Assembly (NCBI GenBank): GCA_002839445.1
Contig: PGYB01000005.1
Span: 372,001 to 436,000, forward strand
Direction: 5' to 3'
DNA: 64,000 bases
Origin: Candidatus Riflebacteria bacterium HGW-Riflebacteria-1
GTDB taxonomy: Bacteria; Muiribacteriota; Ozemobacteria; Ozemobacterales; Ozemobacteraceae
The notes under the pieces are model-generated. The model saw only the letters and a program-made list of their open reading frames with translations, made no database searches and was not told where the DNA came from. Both the position numbers and the translations under genes were made by a program. Below, piece after piece: positions 34,689 to 44,537 of the stretch; within the stretch, counting starts at the first letter, position 1, and each line of letters begins with the position of its first letter.

Positions 34689-37502
34689 ATGGCAGAAGAA
34701 AGCAGAGCTTGTTGCGCGAGGTCGGGCTTTTTCCGGCTGTCGCTTTTTATTGCAGTAATTTTGCTGCTTACTGCAACTCTTTTGTCTCTCATTCTTCTGC
34801 AATACCGTCATGAGCTCCAGAGCAGCATTACTGACCGCAGCCTTAACGATGCAAAAGTAGCCATGGCCGAACTGCAGAGCGAAATGATTGAGTCGCAGGT
34901 TATTCAGAACTCTCTTGAAAAGTTCGCGATAAAGACCGGAAAAACGCTTGCAGCGAAAGGTATTAATGCTGATTCATTGGCGGAAATGGAAATAGTTTTT
35001 CGCCGGCAATTTCCGGTTCATTCAAGTCTTATCTGGTTTTCTCAAGAACTCGAAGTGCTTATCCCTTCAGGAAACCTTGAAATAGAGCAGAAGCGTGCCT
35101 GGCAGTCTTTTGCCAAAAGTATTGTTGCCCCCGATAATCTGAGCGTTCTCGATAAGAAAATTGCCGACGGCTTTGTCAAGTCCAATATCAGCGACTTTCT
35201 GACCGCAGACTATTTTGCAGCTTTGCCGATTAAATGTCAGCTGATAATGTTTAAGGGCGTACGTAAATATATTGCGCTGGTTAAAATCCAGCTGGCCGGT
35301 CGAAGAAAAAGTGCTGGCTATCTTCTGGCGCTGATTCCAACAAACCAGGCGAGGCCGCTATGGCTGGAAGAGCGCGCGCTTAAGCTTGCCGGTTCCCGCA
35401 ACGAAACTGCCGGCGCATACAGCTTGAACAGAAACAGTGCGGTTGGCAATTCGACGATCAGCGAGAATCTTTTGCATGGTTTTGCGGTTGATCATGCTGC
35501 TGGCAGGCAGTTCAGCTGGCAGAACGAGATTTTTTACTACACCGATAAGCATTTTGCCAACCCGGATCTGCTGCTGGCCGTTGGTTTAAAAAAGAAACCA
35601 GAAGATGTTACCAGCGAGTGGACACTTGTTTTTATTGGCATTTTGTTGTGGCTGCCAGGCCTGGTCTGCCTTCTGCTGCCGTTTAGCGATGTTCCTGCCC
35701 GTGCCTTGAACTGGTCATTGAAGACAAGGTTTAACCTGACCACTTTTGCAATTATTGCCATTCCGCTCATCACCGGCGGCCTGACCAGCGCGATTAACAC
35801 CGCGAGAATCAGTCTTGAGATGCAGAATGAAGAGTTCATGCAGCTGAACAAGCGCCTGTCAGATGTTGAAGAATCAGTAGCGCTGCAGACGACAAACCTT
35901 GAGATGTATCTTAATGGCGAACTTGTTAATCAGCACATCAATAAAGAGGTTGATATGCCGGTGACAAGGGCTATTTACAACGATCTGAAAAAAAATGGCT
36001 GCGAAGTTGCGATATTGATCGCGCGTGATGGCCAATCATGGACAGCATCAGATCTGCCCCCGGAAACGATAAGGCAGAGAAACTGCTACCTGATCTCTTT
36101 GAATCGGGTGGATCTGCAAAAGAGTGGTTTTGCCATCGACGTTATCGATAAGGCTTTTCCGCCGCCAACGCGAGGGTTCAGCGATCATATTCTGCAAAAA
36201 ACCGAGTTGCTGCAAAAAGATCTGCACAACCGTATTCGGCGTTTTGAGCTCGGCGGCATTTCTTTCAGCAGTTTCATTACCTATATTTATGATAATTCTG
36301 GCAACATAAAAGCCTGTCTTAATCTTGGTTTTAACCACAAATCCATGCAGCAGGTGTTTATTGGCAATTACCCACGTTCCGCGCCCGGCGCCGTTGCAAG
36401 ATTGTATTTTGCCAGCAAACTTGAGAACGGGGTAAGCCGCCTGCCGGCCTCGAAAAGGTTGCGCAATATTCTTAATTTCTCGATTATGACCGGCAATTCT
36501 TTTCGCTTTGTTCATGAGTGGAACAATGAAAGCTACCTGGTTTATGCCCGCCCTTTTACTGATATTAACAGCGCCGGTATGGTGGTCAAAAAGGTGGTCG
36601 TTGCGGGGTTGAATCCAAAACGCGAACAGGTGATAACTCTACTGATAACCTCGTTGGCAGCGGTTTTGACTGCGGTGCTGATCGTGAATTTCTTCTCGGG
36701 TTTCTTTCTCAGGCCGGTGCTGCAGTTGTCTGATATGGCCGCCAGAGTCGCCGGCGGCGACTGTTCCGGTCAGCTGATCCCCGGACATACTACAGATGAA
36801 ATAAGTGTTCTGACCAGTAATTTCGGGCAGATGATCGGCGGGTTAAGGGAAAAGGCCGAAATGCGCAATTATCTGCGCGCCGATCTCTTTGAACACGCTG
36901 CTGGTGAGCAGAAGATCGTTGCCGAGCGTGCAGAAACAGTTATATTATTCGCCGGAATTCGTAATTTTTCTGCACTCGAAGATCAGGTGTCGGCTGAAGA
37001 TGCTATGGGCATGATGAGCAGATTCCTGGCCGTATGTGAGAACGCTGTCAGAGAACATGGCGGCGATATCGACAAGTATATTGGCGATACCGCGATGGCA
37101 GCGTTCAAGCAGCAATCGAGCGCGTCTGCAGAAACATCGGCTCTTGCCGCGGCTTTGCAGATTCAGCAAAATGTGGATCAGCTAAGGCAGGAATACCCTG
37201 CTTTTGCCGGTCTTATAACCGGGGCTGGTGTGGCCGGCGGCTCGGTAATTGCCGGCCATATCGGGTCTTTGCACAATCGGCTTGATTACACCTTTATCGG
37301 TGATACGGTCAATCTCGCTGCCAGGCTTGAAAAGATGGCAGGTCGTGATGGAAAACCGTTGATTCTGACCACGAAAAGTCTGCTCGAAAAAACCGGCAAT
37401 GCTTTTGCTTTTTCGCTGCTTGAGCCAATAGCCGTCAAGGGAAAGGCCGGGCTTATCGATGTTGTTGCCATAACCGGGTATAACGCGGAGGCGCGGCAAT
37501 GA
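34689..37502 (+). CDS. Membrane HAMP class III cyclase, half that keeps Asn/Arg (C2-like)
   Basis: 937 residues. TM about 15-40, an extracytoplasmic loop, TMs about 312-335 and 350-372, a second loop, TM about 648-675, HAMP about 676-725, cyclase domain about 749-900. In the cyclase domain the first metal Asp is replaced (FAGIRNF, Gly756) while Asp800 (KYIGD), Lys796, the Thr of LDYT, Asn875 and Arg879 are intact. It therefore lacks full metal binding but keeps purine and transition-state residues. ATG 34689 is used; a TTG at 34680 is possible and the ribosome site is weak. It overlaps the next cyclase gene by 4 bases. Confidence 0.92.
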   Translation: MAEESRACCARSGFFRLSLFIAVILLLTATLLSLILLQYRHELQSSITDRSLNDAKVAMAELQSEMIESQVIQNSLEKFAIKTGKTLAAKGINADSLAEMEIVFRRQFPVHSSLIWFSQELEVLIPSGNLEIEQKRAWQSFAKSIVAPDNLSVLDKKIADGFVKSNISDFLTADYFAALPIKCQLIMFKGVRKYIALVKIQLAGRRKSAGYLLALIPTNQARPLWLEERALKLAGSRNETAGAYSLNRNSAVGNSTISENLLHGFAVDHAAGRQFSWQNEIFYYTDKHFANPDLLLAVGLKKKPEDVTSEWTLVFIGILLWLPGLVCLLLPFSDVPARALNWSLKTRFNLTTFAIIAIPLITGGLTSAINTARISLEMQNEEFMQLNKRLSDVEESVALQTTNLEMYLNGELVNQHINKEVDMPVTRAIYNDLKKNGCEVAILIARDGQSWTASDLPPETIRQRNCYLISLNRVDLQKSGFAIDVIDKAFPPPTRGFSDHILQKTELLQKDLHNRIRRFELGGISFSSFITYIYDNSGNIKACLNLGFNHKSMQQVFIGNYPRSAPGAVARLYFASKLENGVSRLPASKRLRNILNFSIMTGNSFRFVHEWNNESYLVYARPFTDINSAGMVVKKVVVAGLNPKREQVITLLITSLAAVLTAVLIVNFFSGFFLRPVLQLSDMAARVAGGDCSGQLIPGHTTDEISVLTSNFGQMIGGLREKAEMRNYLRADLFEHAAGEQKIVAERAETVILFAGIRNFSALEDQVSAEDAMGMMSRFLAVCENAVREHGGDIDKYIGDTAMAAFKQQSSASAETSALAAALQIQQNVDQLRQEYPAFAGLITGAGVAGGSVIAGHIGSLHNRLDYTFIGDTVNLAARLEKMAGRDGKPLILTTKSLLEKTGNAFAFSLLEPIAVKGKAGLIDVVAITGYNAEARQ

Positions 37503-40324
37503 AGCGTTCAAATGGCCTGTTAATCCTTGTCGCCGTAGCTCTTCTCACGCTGCTGTTTCTCTTTATAATTCAGAGCCAGGAACAACGATTGCTGCGGCTT
37601 AATCGTGGCGCGTATCTGGCTGAAGTTCAGAGCATGCTGCCCGCCATGCCTGAAATGCTTGTAGCTGAAAACCTTGCCGGTATTCAGTTTTTCAACATTC
37701 TCAACCGTACCGGCAAGTTAACCAGCCAGTCGCTGCCGCTGCTTACCAGTGCATTAAAAGAAGAATTTGGCCCGACAATCAGATTTTCTGTGGCCGACCC
37801 TGGCATAAACATAACTGACACGTTCGGGTTTACTTCAGATGAACACGCAGTCTGGCTCGATTTTTTCAGGTTGTACGAAAAGCTGAATACTGTCAGCAGA
37901 ATGGATTCGCCAGAGCCTGTAAGAAAACTGCTGGAAAAATATTTTGGCAGTTCATTTGCGCCGGTTTACCTCACCAACTATATTACGGCGTATTATGGCG
38001 CTTTTGGCAATGAATATGGACTGGTTATTATCGGCAGTCACATGAGTCAACATGCGCAAAAGCGCGTCATTGGCCGTTTCCCGCGAAGTAAGTCTCCGGA
38101 AAATTTTTCAGATCAATTGCTGGGATACTACATTGTTTTCATTCCCGGCTCTGTTTACAGTGACCTCGCCTGGTATCAAAAGAGACAGCATCACCTGCTG
38201 TTGAAAGAAAACAGTGAGATTTTTACCGCGGAGCTTGCAGAATTGCAGGCTATTCTAGAAGGTCGGCAACAGACAGCCGCCGCGACTGAACTCGCGATGC
38301 AGGTTGCTGCACGCAGGAACGGTGTATTCGTAAATGGCGACAGAATCTATTCATTTTGCGAGAACCAGCTTGGCGAAAGAGATGCAAAGAATAGTCTGTT
38401 CTCTCTTTTCGTTACAACATTTCCCAGCCGCTTTTCAGGGAATAGTCACGCTTTGCTTAAGGGATTCATAATTGTCATGCTGCTGATGATGACTTTTCTC
38501 TGCTTTAACAACCTTGAAGGGCAGCGCTTTATGTCATTCTCAATTTCGCGACACTTTTCATGGCTGGCCGCGTCAGCATGCCTGCTGCCGGTTCTTGCCC
38601 TGCTTTTTCAGGCGCTCTCGCAAGTGCATGTGCAGCGATTGCAGGCTAGTTCAGATGTTTTTAAAAAGCTCGAGAATAAAATTGTCGCTCTTGAGAACAA
38701 TTACCAGAACCGTCTTGGCAACATGCTGTTAAGTCTGCAGGTTTTTCAGGAACGCTGCGAAGCCGGTGAGAAGCCTGTCGAAGAACTGCTTGCGGAAAGT
38801 CTGGCTGAACTGAGCAGCCATGCGGTCAGGGAGTTTTATGTCTGCGATAGAAAGGGAAAAATCACCCCGTTCAAGATCAATGAACCTTTGCCTGAAAACA
38901 TTGATCGTTCAAAAGAAGGGTCGCGACTGATGCAACTGCTTGTGCAGTTCATTCAGCATAACATCAAGTTTGCCACTCAAGACGCCGCAATGTCAGTCGC
39001 AGATGGACTGATAATTGAATCGGCTGCTGATATAATGGGCCGCGAAGGTCTCTATAAAATTGCGCTGCAGCAGGGGCAGTTGCTCACTTTCAAGGCTTTA
39101 CATGGCGCCGTCTGGCTGATAAGCTTTTTTCAATACGACGAGAATCGGCAGCCGACAAAGTTTTTCATGTATATTGTCAGCCGCGCGCCTTTTCAGGAGC
39201 GCATGGTTGACGACTGGCAGGCGGGCAAAACCGGCTTTCCTGAATACATGCTGGTAAATCAGAATACTTCTTTTCGCGAGAAGATAACCCCGACATGGCT
39301 GGAGACGCGCCCGGGACTTGCACGGCTGTTGCGTCATATAAATCTTGCCGGCGGTTCTTTAAAGGCTGCACTGAGTGTTGATAACAAGAATTTTCTGGCG
39401 GTTGGCAGAGGTCTCAATGATATCGACTGGTCTATAGCAGCGGTTGAACAACAAGATGTTGATAATTACCGGCTGCCACAAACCGCAGTCTGGCTGCTTG
39501 CAACAATAATACTTCTTATCGTCATCGTAATAATAATCAGCCGGTATTTTTCGCAGATTTTTATCAGACCGATTCGCCAGCTTTCGTCAGGAGTGGCTGC
39601 CATGGCTGATGGAAATTATGATCTGCGTATGGATGTAACGTCGCACGACGAAATTGGCCAGCTCTGCGAAAATTTTAACAACATGGCTGCCGGTCTCAAG
39701 GAAAAAGAGTATCTCAATCGTTTTCTGTCTGACATTGCCCGCGATGCTATTGGCGGCAAGGTTTCGCAACGTGCTACCCGGGTTGATGGAACGGTTCTTT
39801 TCAGTGATATTCGTGATTTTACGACGATGACTGAACAGAAAGAGCCAGAAGAGATTGTGCAGATGCTGAATGAATTTATGACAGAGGCTGAAACTGCCGT
39901 TAACAAGCATTCTGGAACAATCGAAAAGTTTATCGGCGATGCGATCATGGTTGTTTTTCTGCCGGTTCTTGGTGCGCCCGCGCCGGCAATACGTGCTACC
40001 AGTGCTGCTCAGGAGCTTTTGACCACCATAAAACAAATGAACAAACGTCGTCAGCAGCGGGGCTTGTTTACCATAGCTGTTGGCGCCGGAGTCGCTACCG
40101 GACCTTTGCTGATGGGAACTATCGGTAATCAGCAGGGGCGTCGCGATTATTCGGTTACCGGCAAGACGGTGCTGCGGGCTGCTGCCATGGAAAAGCAGAC
40201 GCGCAAGGTTTCTGGCAAAAAAATAGTTCTTTGCCCGTTGACTGCTGAACTCGTTGTATCATCGGGTATTAAATCACGAATTCTCAACTCTGCTGATAAG
40301 GAAGCCGGTTACGAACTCCTGTAA
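37499..40324 (+). CDS. Membrane HAMP class III cyclase, half that keeps both metal Asp (C1-like)
   Basis: 941 residues with the same layout as its neighbour: TM 7-27, loop, TMs about 320-340 and 353-375, loop, TM about 661-685, HAMP about 686-735, cyclase domain about 765-920. Both metal Asp are present (FSDIRDF Asp770, KFIGD Asp814), as are the Lys and the class IIIb Ser in RDYS. The transition-state Asn and Arg are replaced: GKTVLRAAAM has Leu892 and Ala896. GGAGG lies 7 bases before the ATG, and ATGA overlaps the previous stop, favouring equal synthesis of both proteins. A homodimer should be inactive; a heterodimer with the preceding protein could form one complete site. Confidence 0.92.
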   Translation: MKRSNGLLILVAVALLTLLFLFIIQSQEQRLLRLNRGAYLAEVQSMLPAMPEMLVAENLAGIQFFNILNRTGKLTSQSLPLLTSALKEEFGPTIRFSVADPGINITDTFGFTSDEHAVWLDFFRLYEKLNTVSRMDSPEPVRKLLEKYFGSSFAPVYLTNYITAYYGAFGNEYGLVIIGSHMSQHAQKRVIGRFPRSKSPENFSDQLLGYYIVFIPGSVYSDLAWYQKRQHHLLLKENSEIFTAELAELQAILEGRQQTAAATELAMQVAARRNGVFVNGDRIYSFCENQLGERDAKNSLFSLFVTTFPSRFSGNSHALLKGFIIVMLLMMTFLCFNNLEGQRFMSFSISRHFSWLAASACLLPVLALLFQALSQVHVQRLQASSDVFKKLENKIVALENNYQNRLGNMLLSLQVFQERCEAGEKPVEELLAESLAELSSHAVREFYVCDRKGKITPFKINEPLPENIDRSKEGSRLMQLLVQFIQHNIKFATQDAAMSVADGLIIESAADIMGREGLYKIALQQGQLLTFKALHGAVWLISFFQYDENRQPTKFFMYIVSRAPFQERMVDDWQAGKTGFPEYMLVNQNTSFREKITPTWLETRPGLARLLRHINLAGGSLKAALSVDNKNFLAVGRGLNDIDWSIAAVEQQDVDNYRLPQTAVWLLATIILLIVIVIIISRYFSQIFIRPIRQLSSGVAAMADGNYDLRMDVTSHDEIGQLCENFNNMAAGLKEKEYLNRFLSDIARDAIGGKVSQRATRVDGTVLFSDIRDFTTMTEQKEPEEIVQMLNEFMTEAETAVNKHSGTIEKFIGDAIMVVFLPVLGAPAPAIRATSAAQELLTTIKQMNKRRQQRGLFTIAVGAGVATGPLLMGTIGNQQGRRDYSVTGKTVLRAAAMEKQTRKVSGKKIVLCPLTAELVVSSGIKSRILNSADKEAGYELL

Positions 40325-40337
40325 GGAACGCTATACC

Positions 40338-41246
40338 ATGGAAACCACCAATAACACTCATCCTGGCAAGTTTGTTATCGCCTTTTATCTCGTGTTTACT
40401 GTCATTGCATTCTCTTCGATCGAGATAATTGTTAACCCGGTGCGCAACGATATCGCGCCCTTTCTGATGAACTTCTGGCGTTTTCTGGTCGGCACCATAA
40501 TTCTGTTGCCGGTTCTGCTCTGGACCAGTCGCGCTAGAATACGCCAGTTGCAGCGAGAAGACGTGAGAGATCTGGCCGTTCTCGGATGTCTGAACATTCT
40601 GTTGTCAATGGGAGCCCATGCTCTTTGCATAAAATATGCAAGAGCTTCGACGGCAGCTGTTCTGATCTCGGCAAACCCTCTTGCAACCAACTTTTTTGCC
40701 TGGCTTATTCTCAAAGAACGGATGACCATGCGAAGAGTTTTTGCCCTGCTGCTCGGGTTGTCAGGGATTATTGTACTGACTTACAAGGCAGACGCAACTG
40801 TAGACCAGCCTTTTGGTGTCGCCGCCGGGGTTTTTGCCATGGCCGGCTTTGGGCTTTATACGGTGTTGTCAAAGCGGCTTGTACATCGGCATGGCGGGTT
40901 GATGGTAATGGTTCTCAGCTGTTTGCCGGCCCTGGCAATATATGTGCCGTTACTTCATTTCGCTGGGGTTGGACTATGGCCGCCTGCGCATACCTGGCCA
41001 AATATTCTTGGTGCCGGCATTTTAGGCACCGGGCTTGGTTATCTGGCTTTTATGAAAGCGCTCACATTTCTCTCGGCCGGTCGCTGCAGTTATCTTTTCT
41101 TTTTCAAGCCGCCAGTAGCGATGTTTTTAGCATGGTTGCTGCTCGGTGAACAGATAAGCGTGTCGGCGATTACCGGCACAGTTCTGATCATGGCCGGCAT
41201 TTTGACCGAGATCAAAAGAGCTGGACAAACTCAGCAATCTGCATAA
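40338..41246 (+). CDS. EamA/DMT-superfamily transporter
   Basis: 302 residues with ten membrane segments in two EamA repeats. Features are STAAVLISANPLATNFFAWL with KERMT after it in the first repeat, and GTGLGYLAFMKAL with FFKPPVAMFLAWLLLGEQ in the second. It is probably an exporter of a small metabolite or amino acid. ATG 40338 follows AAGGA and lies 13 bases after the cyclase stop, so it may be read through from the cyclase pair. A longer start overlapping the cyclase is not supported. Confidence 0.9.
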   Translation: METTNNTHPGKFVIAFYLVFTVIAFSSIEIIVNPVRNDIAPFLMNFWRFLVGTIILLPVLLWTSRARIRQLQREDVRDLAVLGCLNILLSMGAHALCIKYARASTAAVLISANPLATNFFAWLILKERMTMRRVFALLLGLSGIIVLTYKADATVDQPFGVAAGVFAMAGFGLYTVLSKRLVHRHGGLMVMVLSCLPALAIYVPLLHFAGVGLWPPAHTWPNILGAGILGTGLGYLAFMKALTFLSAGRCSYLFFFKPPVAMFLAWLLLGEQISVSAITGTVLIMAGILTEIKRAGQTQQSA

Positions 41247-41393
41247 TATTTTGCTTTGTGTGAGTTGTGTCTGATAATCCGTTTTGTCATTTTTTGTGCA
41301 GTCCTGGTATATTCGTGGATATCCGTGTCTAACGACTGCTCAGGCAGCGACGACTTTTGTTGAGACTATTTTATACAGTGCGGGCGGTGTTTT

Positions 41394-42020
41394 ATGAGTT
41401 ACAGCCTGGTGCGCAATATGTTACTGATTATGCTGCTGGCTGCTTTCGTGCTTCCGGCTGGTGTTGCTGTGGCACAGCTGCCGCCAAAGATAGATGGGTT
41501 ACCGCCATTCCCTGAGACGGCGCAGTTTGATATTGCACTTGCTGATATTTACGCCGAACTCAATCCGGCTAAGAACGAGGCTTCGGTTATCTGCAATCTC
41601 TGGCTGACCTGTGATGGAGTCAACCCGGTTCTGCTGCGGCTTGCCGGTGATATTCAGACGATGAGTGTCAGCTCACCAGGCAAGCAGAATCTTACTTTTG
41701 TCTTTATCAAACCCTATCTGCACCTGGATAATCTGCCAGCGGGAAACCACCAGGTTATATTTACGTATCTGGTCAAACACGATGGAATAACCAGTGCTGG
41801 CCTGATTTCAAAAGCAGATATACGTCTCGACGCCGGATCATGGTGGTATCCGCGCAACGTAGTGCCTGACCCGCACCAGGTGATTCTCAGTCTGGTAACT
41901 GCACCAGGTGTTGCGGTTTCTTCAAATGCTACGCTTTATAAAGACGTTCCCAACAACTTAAAGCAGATGCGGCAGTTTGTACTGACAACCGCCGCCGCTG
42001 ATGGCCTGACACTCGACTGA
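41394..42020 (+). CDS. Exported protein resembling only the N-terminal domain of an M1 peptidase
   Basis: 208 residues. Signal peptide about 1-27 (cleavage near VAVAQ). The rest is a beta-sandwich like the N-terminal domain of M1 aminopeptidases, with DAGSWWYPRNVVPDPHQVILSL and APGVAVSSNATLYK. It stops before any catalytic HExxH region would begin, and only 115 bases follow before the convergent gene. It may be a 3'-truncated remnant or a stand-alone domain. The resemblance is a motif judgement. A bidirectional hairpin follows at 42097. Confidence 0.65.
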   Translation: MSYSLVRNMLLIMLLAAFVLPAGVAVAQLPPKIDGLPPFPETAQFDIALADIYAELNPAKNEASVICNLWLTCDGVNPVLLRLAGDIQTMSVSSPGKQNLTFVFIKPYLHLDNLPAGNHQVIFTYLVKHDGITSAGLISKADIRLDAGSWWYPRNVVPDPHQVILSLVTAPGVAVSSNATLYKDVPNNLKQMRQFVLTTAAADGLTLD

Positions 42021-42087
42021 GCTGTCCGCCAGGTAAGAATCAGCTGAGCGCATGTGTGCCATATCTGGTTTTTGCCGCAATCGCCAG

Positions 42088-42130
42088 AAAAAAAAACGCC
42101 TGCCATATATTTGTCAGGCGCCTGGTTTTT
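42088..42130. terminator. Bidirectional terminator between convergent genes
   Basis: Stem CGCCTG (42097-42102) and CAGGCG (42115-42120). Nine A at 42088-42096 give a U-tract for the minus-strand VWA gene; TTTTT at 42126-42130, a few bases beyond the stem, serves the plus strand. Confidence 0.75.
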
Positions 42131-42135
42131 AAGGC

Positions 42136-44004
42136 CTACTGAGATACTTCTTTGTTTTCTACTATTCTGCTCAGCTGATTGAGCACATGAACTTCTCTTT
42201 CGAGTGTGTTGTCGCAGATGGCTGAAATTTCAAGCTGTAGATAGTCGCGAAATTTGCTGATTTCAGATCTGGCAATCGTCGATACGGTCAACGGTCGTGC
42301 CGGCCGTTCCCAATAACTCCAACCGGAGCCGTCAGCATCCTTTTCAGCAGCAGGCGCGCTACGTTGATGTTTGCCGGTTGCTGAATCTTTTATCAGGTCA
42401 GCATAGCGGGCCAATACGATGCCTTTGCGGATTCCTGCGTCATCGAAATGTTCTGGTTCACGGTTTTTGAATGTGAAAGTGCCGGTAACGTCGCCTTCGC
42501 GACCCATGCGATCTGCATAGTTTACTGTGAGTGTAATGTTCGGGTCTTCGCTGAGCTTTTCCAGCTGTAATAAAATAATGCCGCCGCGTGTACCAGTTTC
42601 GTCAGTGGGAGCCGGAAACAGCGTTTTGACCTGCATGATCCGCCCGGTTGCCATGTCAGCTTCAGGCGAACCAATAACCTTTTTTATTCTATATCCTGGT
42701 GCTTTGAGTGTTAGTGTCAGATCAAAGACCATTGGGTTAACCATACATTCAAATTCATCTACCAGTCGTTTTTTAAAGTCTGTGGGCGAATGAACCGAAT
42801 AATAGTTGGCGCCGCGCACCTGGCTGATCGACTTGATCAGTTGTGAGTTAAAGTCGAGACCCATGCCGATAAAAGTTGTGTAAATTCTGTTCTCAGCCAT
42901 TTGCCGGGCAATGTCGAGCAGTCCCGATTCGCTGGTGTCATCTGTATTTGGCATCGCATCAGTCAGAAAAATTATGCGATTTTCGTATTCGTCAGGATTG
43001 TTGAAAATGTAGGGCTTAAGCATGTCGCTTGCCATTTCCAGCCCTTCTTCCATATTCGTCGCGCCGTTGGTTTCCAGTTCAAGAATGTGCTTCTTCAAGG
43101 CCGCCATGTCGGTTAGCGAAATCAGTGCTACTGGTTTGGCAAGATGTGCATCGTGGTCAAATAGAACGATGCCGAGGCGGTCGTCTGGACGCAGATGGCC
43201 AAGCATGGCCACTATCGATGAACATGCAGATTTCAACTTGCTCATTTGCGCAGATTCGCCAGTCATATCAGGTCTTGCTCGTCTGTTGCCGTAGTAATAT
43301 CGATCAAACGGGCTCTCCATCGAACCCGAAATATCCAGCACCACAACCATGTTGAGCTTTTTTCTGGCGAACCTGGTTGCGTCGAGCTCAGATTTAAGCC
43401 CGACCGCGAGGAAATGTTCAACCTCGCCGCTGCGTGGATTTCGGCTGACTGCCGATGACCAGGTTGGTAGAAAGAGCTTTTTATTGCCGGGTTGTGATTC
43501 TACTGCTGGTTTGCCTGTGTTGAAGCTGTAGTCGTAGAAAAGTCCTTCGTAAGTTATGTCAGTTGGCTGTGGCAGATAACCTGCTGCAATATTGGCCCGA
43601 AAATTGTTGATGTCTTTGGCGCCGCCCGCAGAAAACCCGCTACGCTCGGCGCTGGCCCTGCCCTGATCGGTTATTGAGCCTATCATCGGACCGCTTACTG
43701 ACGCGAGCAGAAATATGATGAAAGCTGTTGCGATAGCGCTTATGCCAAATCCCATAGCCAGGATCAGCCGGATCAGTTCCAGGATCAGCCAGGTTCCTGC
43801 AAGGTAATAGGGCGCTTCTTTGAGCGATCTCATTGGATCTTGATTCGTTTCTGAAAGACTGTTTTGAGATGTCGCGTAATATTGCCAGTCATCGACTGGT
43901 GTTGAAGTGGCTGCGCTCCAGGCTGCCGGGATTGTGCTGTGAAGCACCAGGATTAAAACATTAACCGTTATCAGCGTCAGAAGTATCTTGCGAATGTAGG
44001 ACAT
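42136..44004 (-). CDS. Membrane-anchored von Willebrand factor A domain protein
   Basis: 622 residues. An N-terminal signal or TM at about 5-28, TMs about 68-112, then an extracytoplasmic VWA domain about 217-410 with a complete MIDAS: DISGSM (DxSxS), Thr in ETNGATNMEEG and Asp in FLTDAMPN. A beta-rich region about 415-510 and a helical C terminus follow. It probably binds a protein ligand through a metal ion at the cell surface; no MoxR or partner gene is adjacent. AGGAG 8 bases upstream supports the ATG. Confidence 0.88.
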   Translation of the reverse strand: MSYIRKILLTLITVNVLILVLHSTIPAAWSAATSTPVDDWQYYATSQNSLSETNQDPMRSLKEAPYYLAGTWLILELIRLILAMGFGISAIATAFIIFLLASVSGPMIGSITDQGRASAERSGFSAGGAKDINNFRANIAAGYLPQPTDITYEGLFYDYSFNTGKPAVESQPGNKKLFLPTWSSAVSRNPRSGEVEHFLAVGLKSELDATRFARKKLNMVVVLDISGSMESPFDRYYYGNRRARPDMTGESAQMSKLKSACSSIVAMLGHLRPDDRLGIVLFDHDAHLAKPVALISLTDMAALKKHILELETNGATNMEEGLEMASDMLKPYIFNNPDEYENRIIFLTDAMPNTDDTSESGLLDIARQMAENRIYTTFIGMGLDFNSQLIKSISQVRGANYYSVHSPTDFKKRLVDEFECMVNPMVFDLTLTLKAPGYRIKKVIGSPEADMATGRIMQVKTLFPAPTDETGTRGGIILLQLEKLSEDPNITLTVNYADRMGREGDVTGTFTFKNREPEHFDDAGIRKGIVLARYADLIKDSATGKHQRSAPAAEKDADGSGWSYWERPARPLTVSTIARSEISKFRDYLQLEISAICDNTLEREVHVLNQLSRIVENKEVSQ

Positions 44005-44340
44005 AACAGTCTCCTGTTGTATACGAATTTAAGGGCACCACGTATATACCTGTGTCTGCGCCTGCAGATTGTTGTGGGTCGCAATCACTCAAAAGGTGCA
44101 CATGAGAGTTGTTGAATTCAAGGCAAAGAAAAACCACGCTGACAAATTTTGCCAGTTTTTCAGCTGTTTTGGGAAGAGGTTTGCCTTTGAAAGCCGGTCG
44201 GTGTGCCGATCAATCTCTGGCGTGAAGCGTGCCTTCAAATTCACCGTAATTCGAATTCTGCTTCGTTGTTTTGAACCTGAATGCAATATAGTCTGTTTTT
44301 TTGCTGTGCCAAGTGAGGAAATTTTCCGGGTAATTTTGCG

Positions 44341-44376
44341 CAAAGCTTGCCTGGCGCGGTGCACAGGCAAGCTTTG
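44341..44376. terminator. Isolated 13-bp perfect hairpin
   Basis: CAAAGCTTGCCTG (44341-44353) pairs with CAGGCAAGCTTTG (44364-44376) around a 10-base loop. On the plus strand it is followed by GTTTTCG. No called gene lies directly upstream on the plus strand. It may end an unannotated plus-strand transcript or be a late terminator for the minus-strand gene ending at 44648. Confidence 0.5.
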
Positions 44377-44431
44377 GTTTTCGTCGTGAGTGATACTAAG
44401 TTAAGACGCAACATGTCATTTAAACAGATAT

Positions 44432-44537
44432 TTTCGTGCTCAGCGAAGCGGTGTTCGTAATCAGCAAAGCGGTAATCGCATCTGGGCGCACCGTATCCTC
44501 GGCCGCCCTGATACTAGCGCATCCTGCGCGTCGTAAT
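44432..44537. repeat. Mosaic repeat, copy C
   Basis: It carries TTCGTGCTC (as at the start of copy B), two AGCGAAGCGGT/AGCAAAGCGGT words, TTCGTAATC and GGTAATCGC (as in copy A), a GGGCG/CGCCC stem, and then the exact 25-bp unit of copy A at 44513-44537. It thus links copies A and B into one family but lacks the hexamer array. Confidence 0.75.

Noticed and set aside
40586..41149. 187-codon plus-strand open frame inside the EamA transporter gene
   Set aside because: Out-of-frame shadow of a clear membrane protein; composition is Cys/Arg/Ser-rich and matches no family.
44069..44389. 106-codon plus-strand open frame in the 643-bp gap
   Set aside because: No ribosome site, runs through a strong hairpin, and the composition is not protein-like.
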